Source of the DNA: Treponema sp.
Lineage (GTDB): Bacteria; Spirochaetota; Spirochaetia; Treponematales; Treponemataceae
Direction: 5' to 3'
DNA length: 45,192 nt
NCBI GenBank assembly: GCA_017534445.1
Contig: JAFXWC010000031.1
Location: forward strand, 1 to 45,192
The position numbers and the translations under genes were made by a program. Below are positions 8,786 through 17,048 of this stretch, piece after piece; within the stretch, counting starts at the first letter, position 1; the number at the start of each line of letters is the position of its first letter. The notes beneath the pieces are model-generated. The model was given only the letters and a program-made list of their open reading frames with translations. It ran no database searches and was not told where the DNA came from.

Positions 8786-8838
8786 TTGCTTTTGTCCCCC
8801 AAAAGAATTTTCTAGTTTTCAATTTGAACTTTTAGTGC

Positions 8839-8844
8839 TATAAT
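8839..8844 (+). promoter_or_regulatory. -10 box of deoD, leaderless type
   Basis: TATAAT (8839-8844) is 6 nt before the ATG at 8851, in the context GCTATAAT. The -35 (TTTTCA at about 8816-8821) is weak. Confidence 0.5.
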
Positions 8845-8850
8845 AAAACC

Positions 8851-9555
8851 ATGAGTACACACATAAACGCAAAAGAGGGTGCAATCGCAGAATCTGTATT
8901 GCTTCCCGGTGACCCGTTAAGGGCAAAATTCATAGCTGAAAATTTTTTGGAGAATCCTGTCTGCTACAACGAAGTGCGCGGAATGTACGGCTTTACCGGA
9001 ACCTACAAGGGCAAGCGGGTAAGCGTGCAGGGAACGGGCATGGGGCAGCCTTCAATTTCCATTTACGCAACGGAGCTTTTTAAGTTCTACGGCGTGCAGA
9101 ATGCAATCCGTGTTGGAACTTGCGGAAGCGTGCAGGAAAACGTTGCCCTGAGGGACGTCCTTTTGGCTCAGGCGGCATGTACGGACAGCTCTCTTAACAC
9201 CCAGCGCTTTAACGGTATGCATTATGCGCCCGCAGCCGACTTTTCGCTCTTAAAGCAGGCAGACATTCAGGCGGAGAAGATGGGGCTTAAGCATACGGTT
9301 GGGCTTTGTGTCTCCAGCGACAACTTTTATGACGACAAGGAAAACTGGAAGCTTTGGGCAAAGTACGGCGTTGTTGGCATAGAGATGGAGTCGGCGGAAC
9401 TATACACTCTGGCGGCAAAATTCAAAAGGAAGGCACTTGCAATACTTACGGTTAGCGACCACATCCTTTTGGGCTGCGAAACCACTGCGGAAGAGCGTCA
9501 GACTTCATTCACCAACATGATAAAACTCGCGCTCGAAACAATCGCAGCCATCTAA
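8851..9555 (+). CDS. deoD: Purine nucleoside phosphorylase, DeoD type
   Basis: Cleaves purine (deoxy)ribonucleosides with phosphate to base and pentose 1-phosphate in purine salvage. The 234-aa length is that of the hexameric bacterial DeoD class. Visible family motifs are [10 protein letters not shown] near the N terminus (phosphate contact), VGTCGSVQ at about 90, [10 protein letters not shown] at about 178-187 (nucleoside contact) and TVSDH with the catalytic Asp near 205. Complete from start to stop. It stands alone between two promoters, so it is probably monocistronic. Confidence 0.95.
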   Translation: MSTHINAKEGAIAESVLLPGDPLRAKFIAENFLENPVCYNEVRGMYGFTGTYKGKRVSVQGTGMGQPSISIYATELFKFYGVQNAIRVGTCGSVQENVALRDVLLAQAACTDSSLNTQRFNGMHYAPAADFSLLKQADIQAEKMGLKHTVGLCVSSDNFYDDKENWKLWAKYGVVGIEMESAELYTLAAKFKRKALAILTVSDHILLGCETTAEERQTSFTNMIKLALETIAAI

Positions 9556-9584
9556 AAGCCCTTCGCAAAAAATCTTTATTTATG

Positions 9585-9613
9585 TTGCCTTTAGTCTTTT
9601 CAAGTGTTAGAAT
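9585..9613 (+). promoter_or_regulatory. Promoter of the nucleotidyltransferase-manA unit
   Basis: TTGCCT (9585-9590), 17-bp spacer, TAGAAT (9608-9613). The expected start is near 9620, leaving a leader of about 30 nt with a good GGGAGTAGGAG ribosome site before the ATG at 9650. This contrasts with the leaderless promoters elsewhere in the window. Confidence 0.5.
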
Positions 9614-9649
9614 AGATAAAATAACATTGAACAAAAGGGAGTAGGAGTA

Positions 9650-10558
9650 ATGAAACCAACACTTGTAGTTCTTGCAGCAGGCATGGGAAGCCGTTACGGC
9701 GGAGTAAAGCAGATTGATGCTGTTGGACGCGACGGAGAATGCCTGCTTGACTATGCGGCATACGATGCAAAAAATGCCGGTTTTGGCAAGATTGTTTATA
9801 TCATCAGAAAGGACATAGAAAAGGACTTTAGGGAGCGGCTTTTTGACCGTGTTGCCCGCAATATGGACGCAGAATACGTGTTCCAGAACATGGATTCCCT
9901 CTTGACACAGGAAGAGGTCCAGCGTGCGGCTCAGAGAACAAAGCCCTGGGGTACAATTCATGCAGTTTTGTGTGCGGAGGAGAAGGTAAATTCCCCCTTT
10001 GCCGTAATCAATAGCGATGACTATTATGGACGCGAGGCATTCAACGTGCTTGGAAAATACCTGGGCTCTCTTGACCCCCAGTCCCGCGAACACGCAATGG
10101 TTGGCTACGTTCTTGGCAACACCATGAGCGACAGCGGTACCGTAAGCCGGGGAGTTTGCTCTGTAAAGGACGGCTACCTTGAATCTATTACCGAACACAC
10201 AAAAATTGGCCGTGTAAACGGTAAAATCATAAGCGAATTTGAAGGAACGCAGGTGGAATTTACCGGCAAGGAATGGGTTAGCATGAACCTTTTTGCCTTT
10301 AGCCTTAAGGCTTTTGAGGAATTCCACAAGTACTGGGACAACTTTAAGAAGACTTCTCTTGACCAGCCCAAGACAGAAGCCCTTCTTCCTGTGGCGGCAA
10401 GCGACATTGTTAGGCACGGAGAGGGTAGCATAAAATTCTTTACTTCAAGCGAAAAATGGTTTGGAATGACCTATCCAGAAGACCGTGAGATTGTAAAGGC
10501 TGCCATTGCAGAGAAGATTGCGGACGGCTACTATCCGGCTACTCTTTGGCAGAACTAG
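9650..10558 (+). CDS. Sugar-phosphate nucleotidyltransferase family protein
   Basis: GT-A fold NTP-transferase-like enzyme expected to form an NDP-sugar. The signature loop is VLAAGMGSRYGG (7-18), there is a lysine in the VKQIDAVG segment, and the metal-binding Asp pair lies in INSDDYYG (about 122-129). At 302 aa it matches a small family often annotated only as nucleotidyltransferase, distinct from RmlA or GalU. It is followed 8 bp later by manA, so a shared sugar-activation role is an inference from the operon. The strong ribosome site supports the start. Confidence 0.82.
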   Translation: MKPTLVVLAAGMGSRYGGVKQIDAVGRDGECLLDYAAYDAKNAGFGKIVYIIRKDIEKDFRERLFDRVARNMDAEYVFQNMDSLLTQEEVQRAAQRTKPWGTIHAVLCAEEKVNSPFAVINSDDYYGREAFNVLGKYLGSLDPQSREHAMVGYVLGNTMSDSGTVSRGVCSVKDGYLESITEHTKIGRVNGKIISEFEGTQVEFTGKEWVSMNLFAFSLKAFEEFHKYWDNFKKTSLDQPKTEALLPVAASDIVRHGEGSIKFFTSSEKWFGMTYPEDREIVKAAIAEKIADGYYPATLWQN

Positions 10559-10566
10559 GGGGCAAA

Positions 10567-11379
10567 ATGCTTGCACTTGAAGCCATAAAGTCAGACAAGA
10601 TATGGGGTTACGAGCTTTGGATCGCTTCCACCCATCCCAACGGAAAGCAGGATGCCTTTGAAAAGTTCTGCGGTGGGCACTATCCGCTTTTGGTAAAGGT
10701 GATTCAGGCTAACGACAAGCTTAGCGTCCAGATTCACCCCGATGATGCAACTGCAAGGCTTTACGAGGGGGAAAACGCATGCGGCAAGACCGAATGTTGG
10801 TACGTGCTTGATGCTGCCCCGGATGCCCGCCTTGTCTGCGGCTTGAACGGAGTCTACACTGCAAGCGAGCTTAGGAAGGCTATAAAGGCAAATTCCATAC
10901 AGGACTGCCTAAACTACGTAAGCGTAAAGAAGGGCGACTTTATCTACATTCCCTCTGGAACCGTCCATGCCATAGGCGGAGGCTTACGGCTTTTGGAAGT
11001 GCAGCAGTCATGCGACATAACCTACCGCTTCTACGACTGGGGGCGGGGGCGCGAGTGCCACGAGGAAAAGGCCATTGCCTGCATAAAGGACAGCCAGGTT
11101 AGAAGCGTTTCCTCTTTCCCGGGAGTCTTTTCCTGCCCATATTTTACGCTTGAGCAGATTTTTGTGGAAGGCCAGTACGAAAGTAGTGTGGATTCAGCCC
11201 CGTCCAATTTGTCTGCGGAAGATTTTACCCTTCTTTTTATAATAGAAGGAAGCGGAAGTCTGAACGGCAGTAGCGTAAAGGCTGAAGAAATATATGCCCT
11301 TGCACCCGGCGAAGAAATAAAGACCCAGGGTGACTTTTCCATGATGAAAATAGTCCCCCAAAAGAGGCGCAAGCGTTAA
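10567..11379 (+). CDS. manA: Class I mannose-6-phosphate isomerase
   Basis: Interconverts mannose 6-phosphate and fructose 6-phosphate; zinc cupin enzyme. Metal ligands are visible as QIH (55-57), Glu76 in GKTECWYV and His134 in GTVHAIGGG. RFYDWGR matches the active-site region. The product has 270 aa, similar to the short bacterial ManA (no extra helical domain). The ATG at 10567 is chosen over the in-frame ATG at 10546 because AGGGGG (10557-10562) lies just upstream of 10567 and 10546 would overlap the preceding gene. It is the second gene of the nucleotidyltransferase operon. Confidence 0.9.
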   Translation: MLALEAIKSDKIWGYELWIASTHPNGKQDAFEKFCGGHYPLLVKVIQANDKLSVQIHPDDATARLYEGENACGKTECWYVLDAAPDARLVCGLNGVYTASELRKAIKANSIQDCLNYVSVKKGDFIYIPSGTVHAIGGGLRLLEVQQSCDITYRFYDWGRGRECHEEKAIACIKDSQVRSVSSFPGVFSCPYFTLEQIFVEGQYESSVDSAPSNLSAEDFTLLFIIEGSGSLNGSSVKAEEIYALAPGEEIKTQGDFSMMKIVPQKRRKR

Positions 11380-11400
11380 ATCTGCCTTGTGTAGAAAAAT

Positions 11401-11429
11401 TTGTCTTTTTTTGCCATTTGCATTATATT
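11401..11429 (+). promoter_or_regulatory. Promoter of lon, leaderless type
   Basis: TTGTCT (11401-11406), 17-bp spacer, TATATT (11424-11429), then 7 nt to the ATG at 11437. No Shine-Dalgarno. No HrcA/CIRCE-type inverted repeat was seen. Confidence 0.6.
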
Positions 11430-11436
11430 TAAATGT

Positions 11437-14109
11437 ATGAAAAGCGATAAGACAAATAACGATAAATCCTCACTGCCGGCGGAGCAGGAACTCCCCAACA
11501 AGCTATTTATTGTTCCCATAGGCGGAAGGCCTATTTTTCCGGGCATTTTTACGCCCCTTATGATTAACAATCCCGATGACACAAAGGTTGTGGAGGAAGC
11601 CTACGAGGGTGACGGCTGCATAGGTATTGTCATGCTCAAGAACGACGTTGAAAAGCCAACCCTTGCCGATGTTCACGATGTTGGAACCGTTGCCCGCATT
11701 ATAAAGAAGATTAACCTTCCAGACGGCGGAATAAATGTCTTTGTGAGCACCATTGCCCGCTTTAAGATACGCAAGACACTTAGCATAAGCACCCCCATGG
11801 TTGCCGCAGTTGAATACCTTGACGACATTGGTGGTGACACCTTTGAAGTAAAGGCCCTGACCCGTGCCCTCATCAGCGAGATGAAGGAAGTAAGCGAGAA
11901 CAACCCCATGTTCAGCGAGGAAATGCGACTTAACATGGTGAACATTGACCACCCGGGTAAAATTGCGGACTTTATAGCCTCCATCCTTAACATAGACAAG
12001 GAAGAGCAGCAGAAAGTCCTTGAAACACTAAACGTCCGCGAAAGAATGGAGCAGGTCCTTGTCTACATTAAAAAGGAACAGGAAATCTTGCGCGTACAAA
12101 AGAAAATTCAGAACGAGCTTAACGAAAAGGTGGAAAAAAACCAGAGGGACTACTTTCTCCGTGAAGAGATGAAGTCCATTCAGGAAGAACTGGGCATTTC
12201 CACAGATCCCAAGACAAACGACTACCTAAAGTTCAAGGGCAAGATAGATGCCTTCCATTTTACCGGAGAAGTAAAGGAAACCGTCTATTCCGAGCTTGAA
12301 AAATTCCAGCTTTTGGATCCCCACGACCCAGAGTACAACCAGAGCCGCAACTTCCTTGATCTTGTTTCTTCCCTGCCTTGGAACGACGAGCCAATGGAGC
12401 TCTACAGCCTTGAAGAAGCAAAGAAGATTCTGGAAAAGGACCACTATGGCCTTGATGACGTAAAAAAGCGCATCATGGAATACCTTGCAGTCCGCCGCCT
12501 AAAGGGAGACGGTAAGGGTTCCGTATTGATTCTTGTGGGACCGCCGGGCGTTGGAAAAACCAGCGTTGGCCGCTCAATAGCACGTGCCATGAACAAGCCC
12601 TTCTACCGCTTTAGCGTTGGCGGTGAGCATGACGAGGGCAACATAAAGGGACACCGCCGCACATACATTGGCGCAATGCCAGGCCAGATTATAGAAGGAC
12701 TCAAGATTACAAAGACAAAGGCCCCTGTCTTTATGATAGACGAGATAGACAAGATGAATGCCTCTGCACAGGGAGACCCGTCAGCTGCCCTGCTTGAAGT
12801 TCTTGACCCGGAGCAGAACGTTGCCTTCCGCGACACCTACCTTGACCTGCCCTTTGACCTTAGCAACGTCTTCTTTATCCTTACCGCCAACACGCTTGAC
12901 ACTGTGCCAGGACCTCTCCGCGACAGGGCAGAAGTCATAGAACTTTCAGGCTACATTGACCAGGAGAAGATTCAGATTGCCTCCAAGTACCTTGTTCCCA
13001 AGAACCTGGAAAAGAACGGCTTTAAGAAGAATCAGGTAGAGTACAGCAAGGCCGCCCTAAGCCTTATTGCAACAGAATATGCCCGTGAAGCAGGCGTGCG
13101 TAACTACGAGAAATGCATAGACAAGATAAACCGCAAGCTTGCCTCCGAGCTTATGGCTGAATACGAAAAGGACAATCCCCCGCCAAAGATGCCAACTATG
13201 GAAGACATCCCCGACGGTAAGGTTAGCGCAAAGCCCTCCAAGAAGAGCAGGGTAAGCACAGTTGCAAGCCCCCAGGATGCGGTTAAGGCCGTTAACGAGG
13301 CAGTTGCAGCAGCCGTTTCCCTTAACGGTGAAAAAGAAAAGGACGGTGTTGCAAAAGACGGAGCTGCTCCAGAAGTTCAGGTGCAGAACAACACCCAGGC
13401 TCAAAAAGAGGAAGCCCTCCGTGCAGAAAGGCAGAAAGTCTGGCATGATGAAAAGATAAAAATCAGCAAGGCCTTTGCCTCAAAGAAATTCAACATAGAC
13501 ACAAAAGAAGTTCGCAAGTACCTTGGAAAGGCAGTCTTTGACGAAAGCCAGATAAAGGTAGCCTCTGTCCCCGGAACTGCAATCGGACTTGCCTGGACAA
13601 GCATGGGAGGCGACACCCTCCTAATAGAAAGCATTGCCTTTGAATCTTCCAAGGGCGGACTCCAGCTTACGGGCCAGATGGGCGACGTAATGAAGGAAAG
13701 CGCACAAATTGCCATGAACTGGGCCAAGCAGTATGCGATAGGACACAAGTACAAGGATAGCGAATGGTTTGAAAAGAACACCATCCACCTGCACATTCCG
13801 GAAGGCGCAACTCCAAAGGACGGCCCCTCCGCAGGAATTACAATGGCTACAACCTTCATCTCCCTCCTTCGCGGCAAAAAGATAAAGGCAAACCTTGCAA
13901 TGACAGGCGAACTCAGCCTTACCGGCCAGGTGCTCCCAATTGGAGGCCTCCGCGAAAAGACCGTAGCCGCCAAGCGCAACAAGATAAAGACAATCATAAT
14001 CCCCAAGGCCAACGAGCGCGACCTTGAAGAAATCCCCGCCCACGTAAAGGAAGGAATAAAATTCATTCCGGTAACAAGGGCAGAAGATGTTATGGATATT
14101 GTATTCTGA
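11437..14109 (+). CDS. lon: ATP-dependent protease Lon
   Basis: Cytosolic AAA+ serine protease that degrades damaged and regulatory proteins. It has an N-terminal substrate-binding LON domain (IVPIGGRPIFPGIFTPLM), a coiled-coil middle, Walker A GPPGVGKTS at about 368-376, Walker B FMIDEIDK, and the Ser-Lys dyad Ser798 (KDGPSAGI) and Lys841 (GGLREK). The 43-residue spacing of the dyad equals that of E. coli Lon (Ser679/Lys722). At 890 aa it is longer than the usual 780-820, because a Lys/Ala/Glu-rich insert of roughly 90 residues sits between the AAA module and the protease domain. The ATG at 11437 is preferred to the TTG at 11401, which is part of the promoter -35. Confidence 0.96.
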   Translation: MKSDKTNNDKSSLPAEQELPNKLFIVPIGGRPIFPGIFTPLMINNPDDTKVVEEAYEGDGCIGIVMLKNDVEKPTLADVHDVGTVARIIKKINLPDGGINVFVSTIARFKIRKTLSISTPMVAAVEYLDDIGGDTFEVKALTRALISEMKEVSENNPMFSEEMRLNMVNIDHPGKIADFIASILNIDKEEQQKVLETLNVRERMEQVLVYIKKEQEILRVQKKIQNELNEKVEKNQRDYFLREEMKSIQEELGISTDPKTNDYLKFKGKIDAFHFTGEVKETVYSELEKFQLLDPHDPEYNQSRNFLDLVSSLPWNDEPMELYSLEEAKKILEKDHYGLDDVKKRIMEYLAVRRLKGDGKGSVLILVGPPGVGKTSVGRSIARAMNKPFYRFSVGGEHDEGNIKGHRRTYIGAMPGQIIEGLKITKTKAPVFMIDEIDKMNASAQGDPSAALLEVLDPEQNVAFRDTYLDLPFDLSNVFFILTANTLDTVPGPLRDRAEVIELSGYIDQEKIQIASKYLVPKNLEKNGFKKNQVEYSKAALSLIATEYAREAGVRNYEKCIDKINRKLASELMAEYEKDNPPPKMPTMEDIPDGKVSAKPSKKSRVSTVASPQDAVKAVNEAVAAAVSLNGEKEKDGVAKDGAAPEVQVQNNTQAQKEEALRAERQKVWHDEKIKISKAFASKKFNIDTKEVRKYLGKAVFDESQIKVASVPGTAIGLAWTSMGGDTLLIESIAFESSKGGLQLTGQMGDVMKESAQIAMNWAKQYAIGHKYKDSEWFEKNTIHLHIPEGATPKDGPSAGITMATTFISLLRGKKIKANLAMTGELSLTGQVLPIGGLREKTVAAKRNKIKTIIIPKANERDLEEIPAHVKEGIKFIPVTRAEDVMDIVF

Positions 14110-14177
14110 ATCTGGACGGCAGGCCCGGGTGCACTGTGTCCGGTCCTTCGGAGCCGGCCAGCTCTTTTGCATTCCCC

Positions 14178-14255
14178 GCTTTCCAGGGTTCCGGCTCCTG
14201 CCTCCATTGCCTACGGCAACCCGCTTTTAGCGGGCCCTTCCAATCGGGCGTAGGC
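14178..14255 (-). repeat. Short structured repeat, copy D
   Basis: Read on the minus strand: head GCCTACGCCCGATTGGAAGG, then hairpins CCCGC-taaaa-GCGGG, TTGCC-gta-GGCAA and GGC-agga-GCC, closed by an AGGG/CCCT pair and ending GGAAAGC. This is the same order of hairpins as the 5' part of copies B and C. It lies between the convergent lon and barrel genes, so a bidirectional terminator role is possible. The remaining 14110-14177 holds another hairpin around CCGG...CCGG. Confidence 0.65.
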
Positions 14256-14272
14256 TTATCGTGTGTTCGCTT

Positions 14273-15925
14273 TTAGAATTCCACTCTTGCGCCAAGCTGA
14301 ACAAAGCTGTTGTTTTCCCAGGCGTAGAATTCGCTTTCCTCATCCTTGCAGCCAATATACATGCCGCTTGCTGTGAGCGAAAGGTCTGGAACCGGCTTGT
14401 AGACAAGCTTTGGCATTACAACAAGGTCTCCGCGTTCTATTCCGTACATGACGGTAACTTCCGGTGCGAGCTTTTCGTTCATGAAGGATGTTGTTATGTT
14501 TGCAACCAGGCGGTTGTTTGTTGCGTGGCCTGCGTTGTAGTCTGCGTCGTATTCCTTAAAGGCTCCGTCTTTTACCTTGTCGTAGTTAAGGGTAAGGCTT
14601 CCTGTTTCCTGAATGTTTACGTTCATGTTGGCAAAGGGAAGGTCAATGTCAAATCCTGCAAGCCATGCCACTGAATTGTTGTGAACCCAGGGGTTGTCGC
14701 CCTTTGTGTCTTCCGTAAGGTTGAATGCGGCTTCTCCGCGAAGGTTAAAGTGCCAGAGTATTGTGCTTGCCTCTAAACCAAAGGTCTGCTTGCGGTCGTA
14801 GTGCAGCTCTGGAAGGGAAAGTTCTGTTCCGCTTTGGATTGCAAAGGCTTTGATTGCGTCTTCTTTTGTTACGGCTCCACTTTGGATTGCGGCCCCGTAG
14901 TTTGTAAGGAATGTTGTGTTGGATGCTATTGCCGCTGCATCTGCATAGTAGGAAGAAAGGTCAACGGAAGGCTGCTTGTAGTGGCCGTAGTAATAGCTTG
15001 CGCCCACGTCAAACTGCCTGAATGTGGCTGTTACGCGGCCTCCAAGTTGGGAGTATTTTAGGGTCTTTGTGTCCGGGTAAAGATTTTCCGGGTCATCCAT
15101 AAGGGAATTGGCGTAAGTTAGGTATTCAAGGTAGTTTTTTTCTGCTGCGATGTATGCTGCCGTTGGGGTGGCGGAAGCAAGTGCGTCTTTTGCGGCAAGC
15201 TTGGATGCAAGGTTTGTGCTTACAATGCCTGTTACCGTGGACTTTAATTCTCCAACCTGTCCCGGAACCCAGTAGCCCTTGCTTGCAAAGCGGTCTGTAG
15301 GAAGGAATGGGGTGTAGACAGCCTCCAGCCTTATGTTGCTTACCACGCTGTTTGAATATGCGGGTGCGTATATTGCCTGGGCCATTGGCGTGCTTATGCG
15401 GCGGTCAAGGTAGTCGGGGAAGATAAAGTCCGTGTAGTCGTCTGCGTTAAAGTTGTCAAGGACGTGGAGCTTGTCGCCCTTTCCCCAGGTGATTTTCATC
15501 TTGCCTGCATTTAGGGTAAGGTTTCCCATGTAGCCCGAGAGGGTAAGCTCGTCTATTACGTCAAAGGGGTGGTCTTTTATAATGTCCTTCTGAAACAAGA
15601 GCTTTACATCTGCGTCTGCCTTGTTTCCAGAATACTTGATTCCGATTTTTGCGCTTGCGTCCGCATCGGTTGGGACATTCCTAAAGTCCTTGAGGTTCTT
15701 TGCCTCAAAGCCTGTGTCTTTTCCGTCTACGTCCTTGTCTAAATATGCTCGGCCATCTGCCTTTAGTGTGCCGGAGAATTCCACAGGTATGGAAGAAGAT
15801 GAGCCGCCAAAAGAGTCAAAGCCGGATGAAGAGTCACCGTCAAAAAATGAATCCTGTGCGCTTGAATTTGCTGCTAATAAAAGAAGGGCAGCGCTTGCTG
15901 CAAAAATGCGTGCTGTTGTTTTCAT
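14273..15925 (-). CDS. Outer membrane beta-barrel protein, DUF1302-like
   Basis: Predicted outer-membrane component of an export system. A signal peptide (about 1-24, ending NSSA) is followed by a Ser/Gly/Asp/Phe-rich stretch (about 25-45, with DSFGGSSSS) and a long amphipathic barrel ending in FVQLGARVEF with a C-terminal Phe. The segment around 146-170 (ITWGKGDKLHVLDNFNADDY, then DRRIS) matches the pattern typical of DUF1302 proteins. The ATG at 15925 gives the signal peptide directly; an upstream in-frame ATG at 16030 would add 35 residues with no support. It is last in the MMPL - LolA-like - barrel run, an arrangement known for DUF1302 genes in proteobacteria. Confidence 0.75.
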   Translation of the reverse strand: MKTTARIFAASAALLLLAANSSAQDSFFDGDSSSGFDSFGGSSSSIPVEFSGTLKADGRAYLDKDVDGKDTGFEAKNLKDFRNVPTDADASAKIGIKYSGNKADADVKLLFQKDIIKDHPFDVIDELTLSGYMGNLTLNAGKMKITWGKGDKLHVLDNFNADDYTDFIFPDYLDRRISTPMAQAIYAPAYSNSVVSNIRLEAVYTPFLPTDRFASKGYWVPGQVGELKSTVTGIVSTNLASKLAAKDALASATPTAAYIAAEKNYLEYLTYANSLMDDPENLYPDTKTLKYSQLGGRVTATFRQFDVGASYYYGHYKQPSVDLSSYYADAAAIASNTTFLTNYGAAIQSGAVTKEDAIKAFAIQSGTELSLPELHYDRKQTFGLEASTILWHFNLRGEAAFNLTEDTKGDNPWVHNNSVAWLAGFDIDLPFANMNVNIQETGSLTLNYDKVKDGAFKEYDADYNAGHATNNRLVANITTSFMNEKLAPEVTVMYGIERGDLVVMPKLVYKPVPDLSLTASGMYIGCKDEESEFYAWENNSFVQLGARVEF

Positions 15926-15959
15926 AAAGGGCCTCTGGATGAAGAAGAAAATGGAGCAG

Positions 15960-16139
15960 GCGTTGGTCGCAACCTGCGGTTGCTTACCGAGTTTCTTCGA
16001 AACTCGCAAAGGACATGTGCTACCATTCATGCCCTATTGGGGCGTTGCGGGGCTTAGCAAAAAGATTTGCCCCGCAGAAGGGGTAGCGCAAGACGGCAAC
16101 GCCGGCTGGAGCGAGGGGAAGACCTTCCCCTCCTGTATT
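15960..16139. repeat. Hairpin-dense intercistronic region
   Basis: The 216-bp gap between the LolA-like and barrel genes contains several strong inverted repeats: GCAACC-tgc-GGTTGC, CGAGTTTC-ttc-GAAACTCG, GCGGGGC...GCCCCGC overlapping GGCGTTGC...GCAACGCC, and GGGGAAG-acc-TTCCCC. They could trim or stabilise the polycistronic mRNA, or reduce expression of the barrel gene relative to the pump. Not obviously homologous to the GATTGG repeat family. Confidence 0.55.
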
Positions 16140-16141
16140 AT

Positions 16142-16924
16142 TTATTTTCCTGTGTTAAGGAACTGCTGTGTAAAGACGTGGGCTGGGATTGCCTTGTCAA
16201 TTTCCATTGTGCCAACGTTAATTGTTGTGGAGTGGCCTGTTGTAAGGTCCTTGAGTGTTGTGCTCATTGGAACGTCGTAGGTGATTCCTGTTACGCCGGT
16301 CTTTTTCTGGATGCTGTTGACTGTGAGAGTCTTTACGAGCTTACCCTTGATGTACATTTCTGTGTAGATTGGGTACATGGTGTTTTTATCTATCCATGTG
16401 ATGCGGTAGTCGTACTGGCTCTTTGTTTTTGGGTCTTCGCGGATTTTGTAGCAGCTGTAGCCGTTCTTCTGCTCTTCTGCCATGAATGTGTGTTCGTCTT
16501 CTTCTACATCGCGGGTTGAAAGGTCATCGTAGGTTGCGTCTGTTCCAAGGAATGACTTTGAGCCTTCGCTTGAATTTACGCGGCGTGACTGCTTTAATGA
16601 TGGCAGGTAGATGAACTTGTCGTCGGGCTGGGTTCCCTTGTTTTCGCACTGGAGGAAGCGCGTGCCTTTCTTTGCGCCCTTCTGGAAAATCATTACTACG
16701 GAGCCAAGGTCGTTTTCTTCCTTGCCGTATTCTTCTACGTACCAGTCTTCGTTGTTGCCGTTCTTGTCGGTAAGACGCATCTGTACCGCTGTGTGGCTGA
16801 ACTTTGGCTTTTTAAAGTCGGCTACCTGCTTCATGATGTCGTAGCCTTTTTTGTCTGCAAATGCAGAGACCGCTGTGAGTAACAATGCGCAAGTGATGGT
16901 TGCTGTTCTTGTAAGTTTGTTCAT
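16142..16924 (-). CDS. Periplasmic LolA-like carrier ('outer membrane lipoprotein-sorting protein')
   Basis: Predicted periplasmic carrier with a LolA-like beta-sandwich (PF17131-type), expected to shuttle a hydrophobic ligand between pump and outer membrane. A signal peptide (about 1-23, ending AFA) precedes a 237-aa mature part containing FIYLPSLKQSRRVNSSEGSKSFLGTD, the most typical stretch of this family (Y-L-P-x-x-x-x-x-R-R, then F-x-G-T-D). Good ribosome site AGGAGA before the ATG. It lies between the MMPL pump gene upstream and the barrel gene downstream, all on the minus strand. The cargo is unknown. Confidence 0.82.
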   Translation of the reverse strand: MNKLTRTATITCALLLTAVSAFADKKGYDIMKQVADFKKPKFSHTAVQMRLTDKNGNNEDWYVEEYGKEENDLGSVVMIFQKGAKKGTRFLQCENKGTQPDDKFIYLPSLKQSRRVNSSEGSKSFLGTDATYDDLSTRDVEEDEHTFMAEEQKNGYSCYKIREDPKTKSQYDYRITWIDKNTMYPIYTEMYIKGKLVKTLTVNSIQKKTGVTGITYDVPMSTTLKDLTTGHSTTINVGTMEIDKAIPAHVFTQQFLNTGK

Positions 16925-16984
16925 ACTTCTTATCTCCTGAAAGTTTAATTGTTACAATTCAATACGAATTGCCGTCTATGCAGG

Positions 16985-17034
16985 CCCTTTGCATTTGAAC
17001 AACCCGTATTTATATAGGTAAACAAATGCAAGGG
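16985..17034 (-). repeat. Intercistronic stem-loop between pump and carrier genes
   Basis: CCCTTTGCATTTG (16985-16997) pairs with CAAATGCAAGGG (17023-17034), 12 bp with one bulged base and a 25-nt loop. In the minus-strand mRNA it lies between the MMPL stop and the carrier ribosome site. No T run follows, so an mRNA-processing or stabilising hairpin is more likely than a terminator. Confidence 0.5.
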
Positions 17035-17048
17035 GCGTTGGTTACTCT

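Noticed and set aside
11380..11436. Heat-shock CIRCE element before lon
   Set aside because: No TTAGCACTC-type inverted repeat is present in the short gap.
13401..14207. 268-codon minus-strand frame over the 3' end of lon
   Set aside because: Antisense to the conserved Lon protease domain and running into repeat copy D; not a gene.
15926..16030. Longer start (16030) for the DUF1302-like barrel
   Set aside because: The extra 35 residues cross the hairpin-rich gap, and the ATG at 15925 directly gives a signal peptide.
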